This document shows, one piece after another, positions 40,682 to 51,525 of a stretch of DNA of 64,000 nt; the first letter of the stretch is position 1; the number at the start of each line of letters is the position of its first letter. The notes beneath the pieces are model-generated. The model did no database searches, was not told the origin of the DNA, and saw only the letters and a list, made by a program, of their open reading frames with translations. The stretch is from Auricularia sp. M13 (Eukaryota; Basidiomycota; Agaricomycetes; Auriculariales; Auriculariaceae). Made by a program: the position numbers and the translations under genes. The stretch is taken from positions 4,712,001 through 4,776,000 of the forward strand of contig CM073193.1 in assembly GCA_037042915.1 (NCBI GenBank). The letters are read 5' to 3'.

Positions 40682-42229
40682 TTACACTGTGTTCTTGATC
40701 TGAACGTTCTCGTAGAACTTCGTGAGGTTCATATTGAGCTGGTCGAGCGTAGAGGCCGGCTTGGCGTCGTTGCGCAAGTATATGTTAGTGAACGTGACGC
40801 CACTGATCTTGGAAGCCTCGCTCTGGCCCTGGATAAGCCCCTTGAGCGAGCCGAGCACGCGTGCACGGATGTTCTTGACTACGAGGTTCTGGATGGGCCC
40901 GACGCCCTGGCTGACGTCGTTGACGTAGAACGTGCCCCACGCAGCCTGGCCGGCGGGCGCGCCACTCAGGCGCTCGATGTCGATGTTGTCGAACGTGATG
41001 TTGCGCAGCGCGGCACTGCCGAACTTGTGGTGGATGCCGATGCCGACGCCGGCGTGGTACACGTAGCTGTTCTTGAACGTGATGGACGCCTGGTCCTCCC
41101 ACGCGCCCTCGCCGACCTTGTAGCCCCAGCACAGCGTCCACGCGAGGCAGTCGTCGAACACGATGTCAGACGAGGCGCGCGGCGGGTAGGGGTACGGCAC
41201 GGTCGTGCCCGTGTTCTCCGGCCACGTCTTCGCGGAGAAGCTGTCGTCGTTCGCGATGGCGAGCACGCGCCGCACGCGCACCGTGCGCGACTCGTTGATG
41301 TCGATCCCGTCGTTCTGCGTGACCTCGAAGCGGTCGAGGATCTTGAGGTTCGTGAACTCGGCGTTGGTGACCTGCACGACGTTCACCGCCCAGAACGAGC
41401 TGTCGCGCACAAGCACGCCGTCCATCTTGAAGTTCGTCGTACCCGCGGGCACGACGAGCGACGCCATGAACTTGTTGTTGCGTGTGTTGAACCCATTGCC
41501 GTCGATCGTGCCGCGCCCGAAGAGCTTGATGTCCGTCGAGTCCTTCGCCGTGCGAATCCACCAGGTGCCCTCGAACAGGTCCGACTTCTTGTACATGACC
41601 TCGTAGTCGGCCTTGTTACCCGTAAAGCGTAGCACCGCACCGCCGGCAATGTACAGCTTGGTCTTGGTGGGGATGACGATGTTGCCGACGAGGTAGAGCC
41701 CGGGCGGGACGTAGACCGTGCTACCGGGCGTCTTGCCGGCAGCATCGAGGGCAGCCTGGATGCCTTTGGTGATGGCCGCGCCGGTGTTGTCCGCGCCGTA
41801 GTTTGCAACGTTGAAGACGCCACTCGCGCCGAGCGTAGGGGCGTCAGTCTCGAGCGGGTCGGCCATGGCGACGAACTCCTTCATGTCGTTAATCTTGATA
41901 ATGAGGTAGTGCGCCTTCTTCATGCTGAAGATGAGCTCGTTGCCCTGGACGGTGGCCTGGATAGGCAATGCAGCGGGCGAGATGGCATAGGACGTGATCG
42001 CGCTCTGGTCCATGGCCTTGATACGAATTTCGGTGGGCGGGCCCTCGCTCATCGACCACTGCACATAATCGTACTTGGCGTAGCTGACCGTGTACATGTC
42101 GGTACCATTGACCTTGAGCGAGAAATGTGCCGACTTGTTGTAGATCGACGGGCGCGGGTAGCGAACGAAGGCACCGCTGACCGACGCAGTCAGCAGCGAC
42201 ACCAAAGTGAATACGGTCTTGAACGCCAT
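40682..42229 (-). CDS. Secreted parallel-beta-helix glycoside hydrolase (GH28-like)
   Basis: Single exon of 515 residues. Signal peptide MAFKTVFTLVSLLTASVSGA. Residues 21-130 form a non-helical N-terminal module. From about residue 135 the pectin-lyase-like fold starts with GVFNVANYGADNTGAAITKG, then STVYVPPGLYLVGNIVIPTK and LFGRGTIDGNGFNTRNNKF. Putative active-site motifs are VTQNDGIDINESR, AIANDDSFSAK and GVGIGIHHKFG, which echo the NxD, DD and GH-type motifs of GH28; a clear RIK was not found. The N-terminal module plus helix also resembles GH49-like enzymes, so the substrate (pectin, dextran or another glycan) is open. It probably acts outside the cell on plant or fungal polysaccharide. 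Confidence 0.75.
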   Translation of the reverse strand: MAFKTVFTLVSLLTASVSGAFVRYPRPSIYNKSAHFSLKVNGTDMYTVSYAKYDYVQWSMSEGPPTEIRIKAMDQSAITSYAISPAALPIQATVQGNELIFSMKKAHYLIIKINDMKEFVAMADPLETDAPTLGASGVFNVANYGADNTGAAITKGIQAALDAAGKTPGSTVYVPPGLYLVGNIVIPTKTKLYIAGGAVLRFTGNKADYEVMYKKSDLFEGTWWIRTAKDSTDIKLFGRGTIDGNGFNTRNNKFMASLVVPAGTTNFKMDGVLVRDSSFWAVNVVQVTNAEFTNLKILDRFEVTQNDGIDINESRTVRVRRVLAIANDDSFSAKTWPENTGTTVPYPYPPRASSDIVFDDCLAWTLCWGYKVGEGAWEDQASITFKNSYVYHAGVGIGIHHKFGSAALRNITFDNIDIERLSGAPAGQAAWGTFYVNDVSQGVGPIQNLVVKNIRARVLGSLKGLIQGQSEASKISGVTFTNIYLRNDAKPASTLDQLNMNLTKFYENVQIKNTV

Positions 42230-43156
42230 CGAATTCCTGTATAAGTCGTCGCTGCGGACTGGAGGGCACTGTACCCAGCGGATAGTGCGACACAGAATAC
42301 GGCAATGAGAACAGGCTCATCGCTGGCAAGACTAGCGACAGACTCACCTTGACGGAGAATCAAAAAGACGAACAGAACGTCGCCTTGCTGCAAGAGATAC
42401 TTATGAATGCTAGGAAGCACATCAGGATTGGTGCTGTGCACGCTTGACCGCGCGCGCGGGAGGGTTCGTGAGCATGCTTGAGGATCGCCGCGTCCGAACA
42501 CCGCATCAGTACGCCAGCGTTTTGTACGCTTGCCACGTGGATGATTGCCAGTCACGATCACTTACCGAACTGATCATGAGTAAAACGAACCAACTATGTA
42601 ATTCGAAGCCTGGCTCTCGGAACTGAGCGCATGCGCACATCGCGGCTTCACGGCTTGTAGGTAGTGACGCAACAATACGTGTGTCGAAGGTCCACGATCG
42701 GTGAGTCCGAAGCCTCTTGAGAGGTGTGGTCAGCTTGGCGCTGTGCGCATGCATGCGGGACCGCCTGTTCGCCTTTCCGATGCAGCCCATTTTCCGTCTG
42801 CGCACAGCCAGGACATGCAAGCATAGTCGCATGATGAGTCGGAGCAACCACGGTGTGAATAGGTCATCAACTTGAGGCAAGAGGCAAACCCAGCATAGAT
42901 CACACAGACGTGGAAAGCGGGTGGGAGGAGTAACCGAGTCATGTCCATGGCGGGGATATGCAATCTACTGTACCTACGGTATGCGAGGGAGTGTCAAGAA
43001 ATAAAAGGGGGAAAACATCGAGCGATGAGCAAGTGGACGCGTGCAACCAGGAGTGGACGAGAAGGCAAAGGCGCGGAGGATGTCAAGGATGGGAGGGAGG
43101 GAGTGGAGGCGGAAAGCGAGCGACGGAGGTCAGACGCGAGAGCAAGAGCGAGGCGA
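42230..43156. other. Intergenic, no supported gene
   Basis: Short ORFs only. Contains the upstream region of the glycoside hydrolase (GTATAAGT near 42,238-42,245 on the plus strand) and the 3' flank of the aspartic protease. Confidence 0.5.
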
Positions 43157-45328
43157 TCAGAACGCAGTCGAGTGCCGCATGTCGTCGTTCGCGAATGGCA
43201 TGGGCGGCCGCAGTCCGCGGCGCAGAGGCAATGACGCAGAGTCATATTGAGGTGCTGGTGCTATGGCGGGCTGCTGCTGCTGCTCAATAACATGCTGAGG
43301 GAAACCAGGGGTCATAGGTGACGGCGGCAGCGGCGTCCTAGAGCGCTGGCGCATGCTGCCATTGTCCTCGCTCGTGCTGACGGCCTTGTACTCGCCGCTG
43401 AGAGGCGACGGGCGGCCCTTCGTCTTGCGTTTGCGCAGGAACCAGATCATGCCGCCAACGAAGAGCACAGCGAAGATCGCGACGTTCACGCCGAGCACGC
43501 CGAGCATGGCGGGCATGTAATCCACGAGCTTGCCGATGCTCTCGCGCACGCTCGCGCTGATGTTGTCAAACGTGCCACCGCTACTGCCGGTGCCACCCGT
43601 GCTGCCGTCGCCGCTCTGGTGAGGCGTCACCGTCGACCCGCCGTCCGTCGGCGCCGAGTTTGCTGTGCCATCCGCCGGCTCGCCGCCGCGCACTTTGTGG
43701 AAGTCGACGCTGGCTTCCGCGGCCGTGCGCAGCTGCAGCAGCTGCACGAAGGGCTGCACGGCGCCGCCGTGAACGGGGTCGCCGAAATCATACAGCGAAT
43801 AGAATGAGCGCAGGATGTTGACGCCGACCAGCCAGTCACTGAACACGTTAGCGCGGCTCCGTGGGAGAGACAAGCCGCTCACAATTCGCCTTCCGCGATG
43901 GGCAGGCTCATCGGGATAAAGCTGCCCACACAGACCTTGGGGTCCGACGTGCTGGGAACGACCATGTCGAGAGGGTGCAGATCGTACTGTTTTCCACTGC
44001 GACATGTAAGGACGTTGTCGCTCCGCGTGTCACAAGACGCACGCAATGTAGAGCGATACCTGCACTTCGGTATCACAGGGAACGACCCATTGGCCGAGGT
44101 CACTGCTAAACAACGCGCCCTCGAGCTCAGAGTAGATGGCATCGACAACAGAGTCGGGAGCATAGCTGCGCGGGGAGGTGAGCTACGTACATCAAGCCAG
44201 CGCGAACTCACGTGAACGTCGTGCCACTGTCGAGGAGGATGACGGCCTTGCCGCTCTGGACCTTGGGCACAGTTGTGCCGACGGCGAACCTTTTCCCGCC
44301 CGCCGCGAAGCCGTCGAGCAGGACGTTCCACCGTATGGGCGAGTCGACGGGCCATGTGGAGATCTTTGGCGCGCTCGTGATGGAGGTGTAATCGTCGTCC
44401 GTCTCGCTGATGGTGAAGCTGCCCTCCACCGGTGCGGATGGGTCGTTGCTGCGGGAGAGCAGGAAGGTGATGAAGTTGGGCACAGACGCATCCTGGGCGA
44501 AGATGTTGTACAGCAGCGAGCGGCCGTACGCCTCGCCCGTGCCGTTCACCGTCGAGTCGATGGCAGACAGGCCGGTAAAGCCCAGTCCGAGGACACCGAC
44601 GGCGCCGAGATTGAGCACGGGGTTGGACGCGTCGACGGCGTCGATCAGTGCTTGGCGAGGCAATGTGAATCCAGCAAACTCGACTGGCGCGGTCACAATG
44701 TTGCCGTAGGCGTAGCCAATTCCGTACTGCACGTTGTCAGTAGATGAAACCCCGTGAACGCGGTCGCCTCACGGTCATGTTGTACGTTAAACCCTGCTCA
44801 CTAAAGTCAGCGATAACCGAACAACCTTGGTGCTACTAACCGTCGTATGAGCATTGGCAATTCCCCGATTTGTATGTACCCAGAGGTCAGACGAACCGGT
44901 GTCCAGTTGTACAGGATAGTCTGGCAGGGATCAGCTGTGTTAACCACCTGAATTAACCGCCATACCTGTGCCCGAGACCGTTACCTGGATTTCTCGGTCA
45001 GTATACCAAGCATACAGTCATCATGAGGAAGCGAGGGCAATATTCGACTTACATCCGCGATGTAAATGAGGTCTCGACTTGTCCTGCAGCCAACTGTAAG
45101 TCAGAGCGACAACAACGTGGGAACGGCGCACCGGAGGCCAATATCAGTTGGTCCTGTGGCTGCAAGGATACGCCATGTGTTGGCTGGGCTCCAGTTTGTT
45201 GCTGCGCGGGCACCGTGGAACGAAACCGAGCTATGTGGCCTGCGCTTTTGGTACTGGCGCACAGGAATGTGGACCGCAGCAACGGACGAGAGCCACGCAG
45301 TGGCCAGTAATAATTCCAGGGACCACAT
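43157..45328 (-). CDS. Pepsin-type aspartic protease with C-terminal membrane anchor
   Basis: Starts at ATG 45328 with signal peptide MWSLELLLATAWLSSVAAVH. Several introns follow. The first active-site motif is VQLDTGSSDLWVHTNRG (about 44,915-44,865) and the second is AVILLDSGTTFT (about 44,245-44,210). The flap region may lie near IVTAPVEFAGFTLPRQAL. LGVNILRSFYSLYDFGD (about 43,825-43,775) is the usual C-terminal strand. An added stalk rich in Ser/Thr/Gly leads to one membrane segment, MLGVLGVNVAIFAVLFVGGM, and a basic cytosolic tail starting RKRKTKGRPSP and ending in a Gln/Pro-rich stretch. The family (A1) cleaves peptides at acidic pH. This one should sit in the plasma membrane or vacuole with its catalytic part outside. 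Both catalytic aspartates are kept. Confidence 0.88.
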
Positions 45329-45653
45329 ACAGGCACAAAATAACGAGCGGCGACCTAACGAGCGAGGTTGGACGCCGTGCCGGTAAGTGCGGTCACGGTA
45401 GGAAGCAAGAGCCGTCGAACGGACTCGGGGCCAAGCGGATCCAAGAGACCGCCGAAGCTGATCATCTTCTCACGCTTGCAACCCTTCGGAATTTTGCTCA
45501 GAATCGTGTGATATGCAAGGAAAAATTGATTCAGATATCAGGACTATTAGTATGTATAGGTCAAAGGCGGACAATAAAAAGCACGGGCAGACTGCACAAG
45601 AACATTGCGTTCGCTTGAACGCGACGTCCGTCGGTCAGTCTGAATTCAGAGTC
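45329..45653. other. Intergenic, no supported gene
   Basis: Contains the upstream region of the aspartic protease and the 3' flank of a kinase-like gene. No exon is convincing. Confidence 0.5.
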
Positions 45654-46810
45654 TCACAGCTCAGGCCGCACTGAGCTTCTGTCCTGCTCGGGTTCTCTAG
45701 CTAGCCGTTGTGCACGCAAGGTGTGAATGCGGCCGAGCATCGTACGGGCCGACAATCGTTGCACAGGTTTGTTGTTCCAATTCGTGGCAATGAGACGCCA
45801 CAGCTCCTCGGACAGCCCATCAGGACGCTTGGGGAACTCTCCCGAGACGATGGCCATAATTACCCCCGCAGCGTTTGGTTTATCGTGGTACGGTAGGAAA
45901 CCCGAGACCATCTGCATGACTTGTCAGCTGCGTGACTTGTCGCAGGAAGGAATCTGCGTCGGCAGTACCTCGACGAATACGCAGCTCACGGCCAACATGT
46001 CACTATGAACTGTCGGCCTTGCTATGCAGAGGTCTGGGCTCATAAATGGAATAGTCCCACGGGCAGTGGCGTCTGTGGACTGCAAGGATAGACTCCCATA
46101 CTCGGCGTGGACTATTGAGAGCCCAAAATCGCACAATTGAAGCCTCCCATCGCTTGCGACTAATATATTCCCCTAGATCAAGCAAGCGTATTGAATAAAC
46201 TGGCAGAATATTATGTATAGCTGAGGACTTACACCCTTCAGGTCGCCGTGGATAATGGGGGGCTTCTGCTCGTGCACTTGGACGAGGATCGTGATCAGCG
46301 AAGAGTAGCGAAGGCATCTCAGAAATAAGAACTCACAATATTTTGCTGCGCTGAGCACTTGTTCAAGCTAAGAGCTGTCACTGAGTTGTTCCAAGAGTCG
46401 GTGAGGGACGGCTTACAAGGTCGAGGCACAGGCTAATGACAGGAACGTCACCATTCCTTCGTGTGTTAACGTAGGTAGTGAGACTCCCATCGCTACACCA
46501 AGGAGATACAGTCAACGTCTCCTCCGAGTCAGCAGCGTGCGGCGGGGTTGGGCCAGTGTCCTTGAGAGCGGGCGACGGAATGATCGTGGCTAGGACAGGA
46601 TACGTTCGAGAACAAGAGCACTATAAAACCCGCGAATCCCGTCCAGCGAGACATCCAGCTCTTTACCCGCACCTGATTATGAGATCACCAACACACGGAG
46701 AAGTGGAATGTTGGAGCAACGCTTGCTTTGAATGTCCTTGTTGACCTTGCAGGGCTTACAGGGACGCTCGGAGATGTCGGGTTTGTCCCAGGACAATTTC
46801 ATTGTTGCGC
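45654..46810 (-). CDS. TKL-like protein kinase, catalytic motifs present
   Basis: The readable parts, 5' to 3', are: ATMKLSWDKPDISE (possible beta-3 lysine region), SNIPLLRVL, TLTVSPWCSDGSLTTYVNTR (hinge and after), EQKPPIIHGDLKG (catalytic loop with Asp), ASDGRLQLCDFGLSIVHAEY (DFG intact), GTIPFMSPDL (in place of APE), SDMLAVSCVFVEV, then after an intron MVSGFLPYHDKPNAAGVIMA, a TKL-type C-lobe, and RPEL with a stop at 45654. Four or five introns of about 50 nt are needed. The N-terminus and true start were not found. The class is expanded in Agaricomycetes. The Asp and DFG are kept here, unlike its two relatives in the window. Confidence 0.6.
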
Positions 46811-47264
46811 GGCGCGACAGTGCGGCGGCTAAAGCGAAGGGCAGTCGGCAGAGTGCATGATCGATTGGGAGCGGGTTCGATAAGAGCTTGCAGAAGTGAA
46901 AGCACATCAAACCCTTGATGGGCCAAGTTCCCACGGCCGGCAGGGCGTCCAGTTGCAGCCAGTTGGTACAGTCGAGAGCCGGTCACGTGCAATGTCGGCT
47001 ATTTCCAGGAAAACTTGCCTCCGATTAAATTCCGGATCATGGCGTGTACCAGTACATGCTGAAAGCTAGCTGAAGGTGAAACACAATATATTTGAGATTT
47101 CCGAGGTTCTGCGGATCGTAGTACAGAAATCAGGCATAGTAGTAATAGTAAGTAAGTACGTCGGGACGGAACCAGCCTGATAGGGCAACGCTCCGGGATG
47201 TGACTGGCGGAAGCCCAGCTTTGCGCATAATAGAGCCCTATTTCTCCAATAGTGAAACGAACAC
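46811..47264. other. Between two kinase-like genes
   Basis: May hold the 5' exons of the kinase-like gene at 45.6-46.8 kb (an open minus-strand stretch continues to about 46,990). Nothing else is recognised. Confidence 0.4.
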
Positions 47265-48147
47265 CTACGTTCGACTCGACGTGGGACCGGACCGAAGTGC
47301 CATCAAGTGAACATACATGGTCTGCGCCGAAAGTCGCTGGCTCGGTACCAGCGACCAGTTGATCTCAAGCAGATCCCAGACATGTTGTGGAACGGATAAG
47401 TTGATGTGTGGGCGAGCTTCTTCGGAAAGCGTCATCAGAGCTGCAGCATCCAGATATCCGTGACGCGCAAGATACATCTGGTCGCAGGAGCAATGAGACG
47501 CATGCAGCATGCATGAGAAAGCCAATGACGTACTTCGATGCATACGCAACTAACGGCCCACATGTCGCTCTCCATCGTGGGACACCCTGATTCGCGCAGC
47601 TCTGGGCTCATGAACATCTCGGATTTCTGGAGGACGATCGCGTGCTCGTCAGCCAGAACGACGCTGGAAACATTGCTTCGGTCCGTGCGGTAGGCACCAA
47701 AACCACACAGTCTCAGTTCCCCGCTTGCAGTGACTAGGACGTTGTTCTGAACGAGGTCGGTCTCTCTGCACAGAGTTCTAACGAAGATTTGCTCACCCCT
47801 TTGATGTTACCATGGACGATGCCAGCAGCATGCACTATAAGCCGTTTAGAAGAGGGCCGGATGGTATCTTTCTCGAGAATACATACCACCTGCTACAACG
47901 CGAAGAAGCTGGATCATCTAGTCCAAGAGTCAAAGACCGTTTCACAGCGTGCGGATATGCGCACCAGATCCAGAATGGCATCGAGATTGTCGAAAGAATC
48001 CTCGTTGGGTTGCTTCGCGATGTACTGGGTAATGTTGCCTGCCGAACTCCACGGCGATGCAAAGATGGGTAGCGCTTGCGGTCTCCTGTAGATCCCCAAG
48101 ACAGGGTATGCAATATCTTCGGCGACGGCACCAAGCTCTCGCCGCAC
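47265..48147 (-). pseudogene. TKL-like pseudokinase (HGN and CGFG in place of HGD and DFG)
   Basis: The order on the minus strand is: EDIAYPVLGIYRRPQALPIF and ASPWSSAGNITQYIAK (N-lobe and hinge), then IVHAAGIVHGNIKG (catalytic Asp changed to Asn), NNVLVTASGELRLCGFGAYR (DFG changed to GFG), MFMSPELRESGCPTMESDMW, AVSCVCIEV, and a C-lobe with HINLSVPQHVWDLLEINWS and a stop at 47265. Both metal-binding positions are altered, so phosphotransfer is unlikely, but the fold could be kept as a scaffold. The start and N-lobe lysine are not resolved. It is tandem with the kinase-like gene at 45.6-46.8 kb, in the same orientation, which suggests local duplication. Confidence 0.55.
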
Positions 48148-48738
48148 AGATATATCGCGTTTCCAGGCCTGTTGAGTGCAGATATAAAAGGCAGGCGGGA
48201 ACGACCGACAGCGAAACTTTACCTCCGACTCAATCCACGCATCGCTGCCTTCTGCAGTGATCTCCTTGATTGCTAACGGCTGTTATTGCACTTAGCAATG
48301 CCAAGGACATGGTATGGGTGGCATTATACGCGCCATGTAAGCCTCGTTCGCATTGGCGGGCAGCAAGAAGCCCTCATAGAGCCGGGTCAAGAGATTAATA
48401 GAATGCGGTCGAATAATCTCATAATAAATTTCAGCATCTTCACACATAATCAGTCTGAGAATTGCGGGTTGGGAACAGGGTCACATACTCAATGGGCGTT
48501 CGCAAATGCTGGACGGCGACAGCTGCGGCCAAATAAGATGCGACGCATCATTCGACTGAGATACTTGCCAAAATGCCATCCGCCGGTGCCGTACGTAGAA
48601 CTGGGCTGGAAGGAATTTCTGGGTTGTGTTCAGAGACGATGGCTCTAGCCCCTGTCCTCCTGCGCAATGGGCTGGGCGGCGGCGGGCCATTACGTTCGCC
48701 TGCGTGGTTGAGCGCTCTTAAATACGGTCTGAACGACT
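48148..48738. other. Interval with no resolved gene
   Basis: May include the missing 5' part of the pseudokinase (minus). Short ORFs on both strands are unconvincing. Confidence 0.4.
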
Positions 48739-50984
48739 TTACCCACCTGCGACCTCTTGCACGTACATAGTGGTCTGTGGGAAAGGCGACACTTGGATGA
48801 GCAATGACGATGTGAACGACCAAATTGATACACTTACCGCCCCCTCGCTCAACTCTGCCATATCTATTGTAAGGGTGGGTGATGCGAGCGGATGGCGCTC
48901 GGAGATGGATGGGCTAGTTGTTTGCCGTGCACGATATTGAGGTGGGGAAGCCGGTTGCTCGACTACTGCCAGTTCGTTAAATGATGAGCGCCGTCGTATG
49001 TCCTAGACATTACACACCTTCCACTTGCTGGGTATTCACCGGAGGCAGAGGCAACGACTGTCGAGTCTGAACTTCGTTTAGAAAATCCAGTAATGCCGTG
49101 CCTAATAACTCACGTTCACAGGTGGAGGAAGGTCGGAGATACTTGATGACTTAACAACCTTTGCGCTCGCTTGCAGCCTTTTGAAATCGTCTACAGCAAA
49201 TTCAAGGCGCTCCTGCCACTCGTTAAGCATGGAGTGCGTCCAAAGCACGGTGCCATCATCCATGTCGCCGTATAGTCCCAAAGCCTGTAAGACGACTTCG
49301 CGATGCATCCACTTGCAGAACTTGGCGTCATAGTCGTCGAGCATGGAGAAAAGATCGACGCAAATGGGACCGTATTTCTGAGGGGCTCGTCACGCAATTG
49401 ACTGTTGCAGCCCATTACGCACCAAGATGTCTTCAACGTTGCTGGCAGCCATAGCCTCAGACAGCCGGGTGATGACATGCTGACTCGGGATAGAAAATAT
49501 GATGTGCAGAAGGTGGACGAGTTCCGCGGCATCTGCAGAAGTGCCTCGCACATTTCGGCGAAGGCGAAGCAGGTCTCTGGCGGATGGCGGGTCCGAGTTG
49601 GTATAGTGCCTGTACCACAGCGTCCAAAAGCATGCCTGTGCAGAATCTGATTCAGCTCGCATAATAGGACTATCGCTAACCTGGCGCACCTCAGGGCAGT
49701 CCTTCTCCGGCGGTGTCGCAGAGTTGTCCGCCTCCTCACTGGTATGTCGCCAAATAGCGCAGCGGTCCTTCGTCGTGGCAATGTCCAGACGACGCACAAG
49801 TTCAGCCGTAGGAGTTTGGGGGGAAAAAAGATCTACATCGACTGCGAAGAGAGGTTGGGCAGCGCCGTCTACTCGGATGGACAGACCGATCTTGCCAAAT
49901 CGACCGCCGGGCAGCCCGGGCTCGAACGACCACCAAGAACGCGGCAGATCAAACATGTCGTCCATGCCGTCAGAAAATGGTTGGTTTCCATAGGTGTTGG
50001 AGGTCCAAGAACTCATCGAGGACGCCAGAAAAAGAGTCGACAATGTGGCTAAAGGGTGAAGGGACACAGCTCCCGGTCGGAATGCAGCACCTGGCTAGCG
50101 AGCGGCCTGGCCATTGGCATCGCGTACACGTTGTCCAGCGGAAAAGCTAATGCTGTACAGACGCTCCCGGAGAAGTCGTCAAAGAACCTGTCAAACGCAA
50201 CGAATCCACAGCGAGGGCTCCCACCTACCCATTCCGGCCCACGCAAACATACATCGATAGGGCACAGGGCAAAGGGCCGCGTCAGATGACCCCGTGATAA
50301 TGGCGTGTGGACTGGATTTCGTCCGCGCAATTCAGTGTCGGGGACGCTAGTCGACGAAATCTGCAGGACAGCACTTCAGATGCGCAACTGGATCTACTTC
50401 GCTGCAACGGTGCACGTTGTCCATTGATTCAAGAAAAGCACGCGCGCCGACGACGGCAGAATCATTCGGAGCTAGACGAGCACGTGGACGAGGCGCAACG
50501 GGTGCAGTGAGGAAGCTTTCTCGTAGCCGCGCACAGCACGGGCGCCGAGCAGGGAAACCTTGGGGGTTGATATGAGTATAGAAAGGAGGTAGACTGTACC
50601 CTCCCAAGAGAAAATTCCCTCCCAAGAGAAAATTATTGAGTGTCGAAAATCGACCGCTTTCAGCTCCAAGCACCTCCCAGTAGTTGCGGTTCTTCGATGC
50701 CACAGAGCGATATAATAATGCCTTCTCGGAAAACAGGTTAGAGAGACCGAGAAAGCGAGCACAGATGGATGCCATCAACTGGGACGGCGCAGAAGACGGT
50801 TTTCAGCCGTAGCAGAAGAATGACGGAGATATCGAAATAGCACATCGTACGACCTCCTGTAGCTTGCCCACAAGACGCCGGTGAAACATACAGACCATAG
50901 CAGTACGCTCAGTTTCCGTCCCACTAGCATATCTTCAGCGAGCCAACAGAGTCGCCCTTTTCTTAGGCTACACGCACAGAACAC
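48739..50984 (-). CDS. Hypothetical multi-exon locus, unresolved
   Basis: Minus-strand coding-like exons, probably of one gene: hydrophobic LLWSVCFTGVLWASYRRS (about 50,900), FSEKALLYRSVASKNRNYW (about 50,710), RCGFVAFDRFFDDFSGSVCT (about 50,180), SWWSFEPGLPGGRFGKIGLS and LFAVDVDLFSPQTPTAEL (about 49,940-49,800), LLRLRRNVRGTSADAAELVH (about 49,560), MLDDYDAKFCKWMHREVVL (about 49,340), SSFNELAVVEQPASPPQYRA (about 48,990) and a C-terminus TTMYVQEVAGG with TAA at 48739-48741. Phases do not all agree by eye, notably near 49,390 and 50,040, so there may be more than one gene or decay. An 18-bp tandem repeat within it would encode NFLLGG twice. No family is recognised. Confidence 0.35.
50599..50634. 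repeat. 18-bp tandem repeat, two copies
   Basis: CCCTCCCAAGAGAAAATT occurs at 50599 and 50617 with no gap. The length is a multiple of three, so the minus-strand frame is kept. Confidence 0.85.
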
Positions 50985-51525
50985 GTGCGGGACGACAGAG
51001 CGTTAAGCAGGCTCCACAGAACGAGCATGGGTCAGTGATGCAGACAGTAATGGCAGCGGTAGAGTGCGCTGGACTTCTAGATGGTGGACGATAGGTTCGA
51101 GATAAGAGGCGTGTGAGGACAAGGTGGGACGACGCGTTTTAAACTCAGGCCGCGGCGCGGCGCCGGGAGAATCCAACCGCGTTTCAGGGTCAACCCCAAC
51201 AGCACGCCCGTTCCCAGAGCACTATCAGGCAGCAGTAAAAGAACGTAGATTGCCGGAAGTACTCACATGCACCCCGCGTTGGCCACGGCGAGTCGTGGCT
51301 TCTCTGGTGAAAATGAACAATAAACGAGTCAATCAGCCACTGGCGGACCAGGCGGAGGAGCGCCCACGATCCTTCCACCGGTCCTGGTGGATGGCGACAT
51401 CAAGTGCGAGAGTCAGAGTACGCGGGGCGCAACTGACGTTTGCTGCGGTCCCGATCCTTTCCAAGTCAGGTTCAACGCGGCCGCGGAGAATCCCGGCACG
51501 CCTCTTGCCCTCGGGCTACATCGTC
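50985..51525. other. Intergenic region upstream of RAE1
   Basis: No gene recognised. It serves both the minus-strand hypothetical locus and RAE1, which are divergent. Confidence 0.5.

Noticed and set aside
40664-41632. 322-codon plus-strand ORF
   Set aside because: Antisense shadow of the secreted beta-helix enzyme, which has a signal peptide and family motifs.
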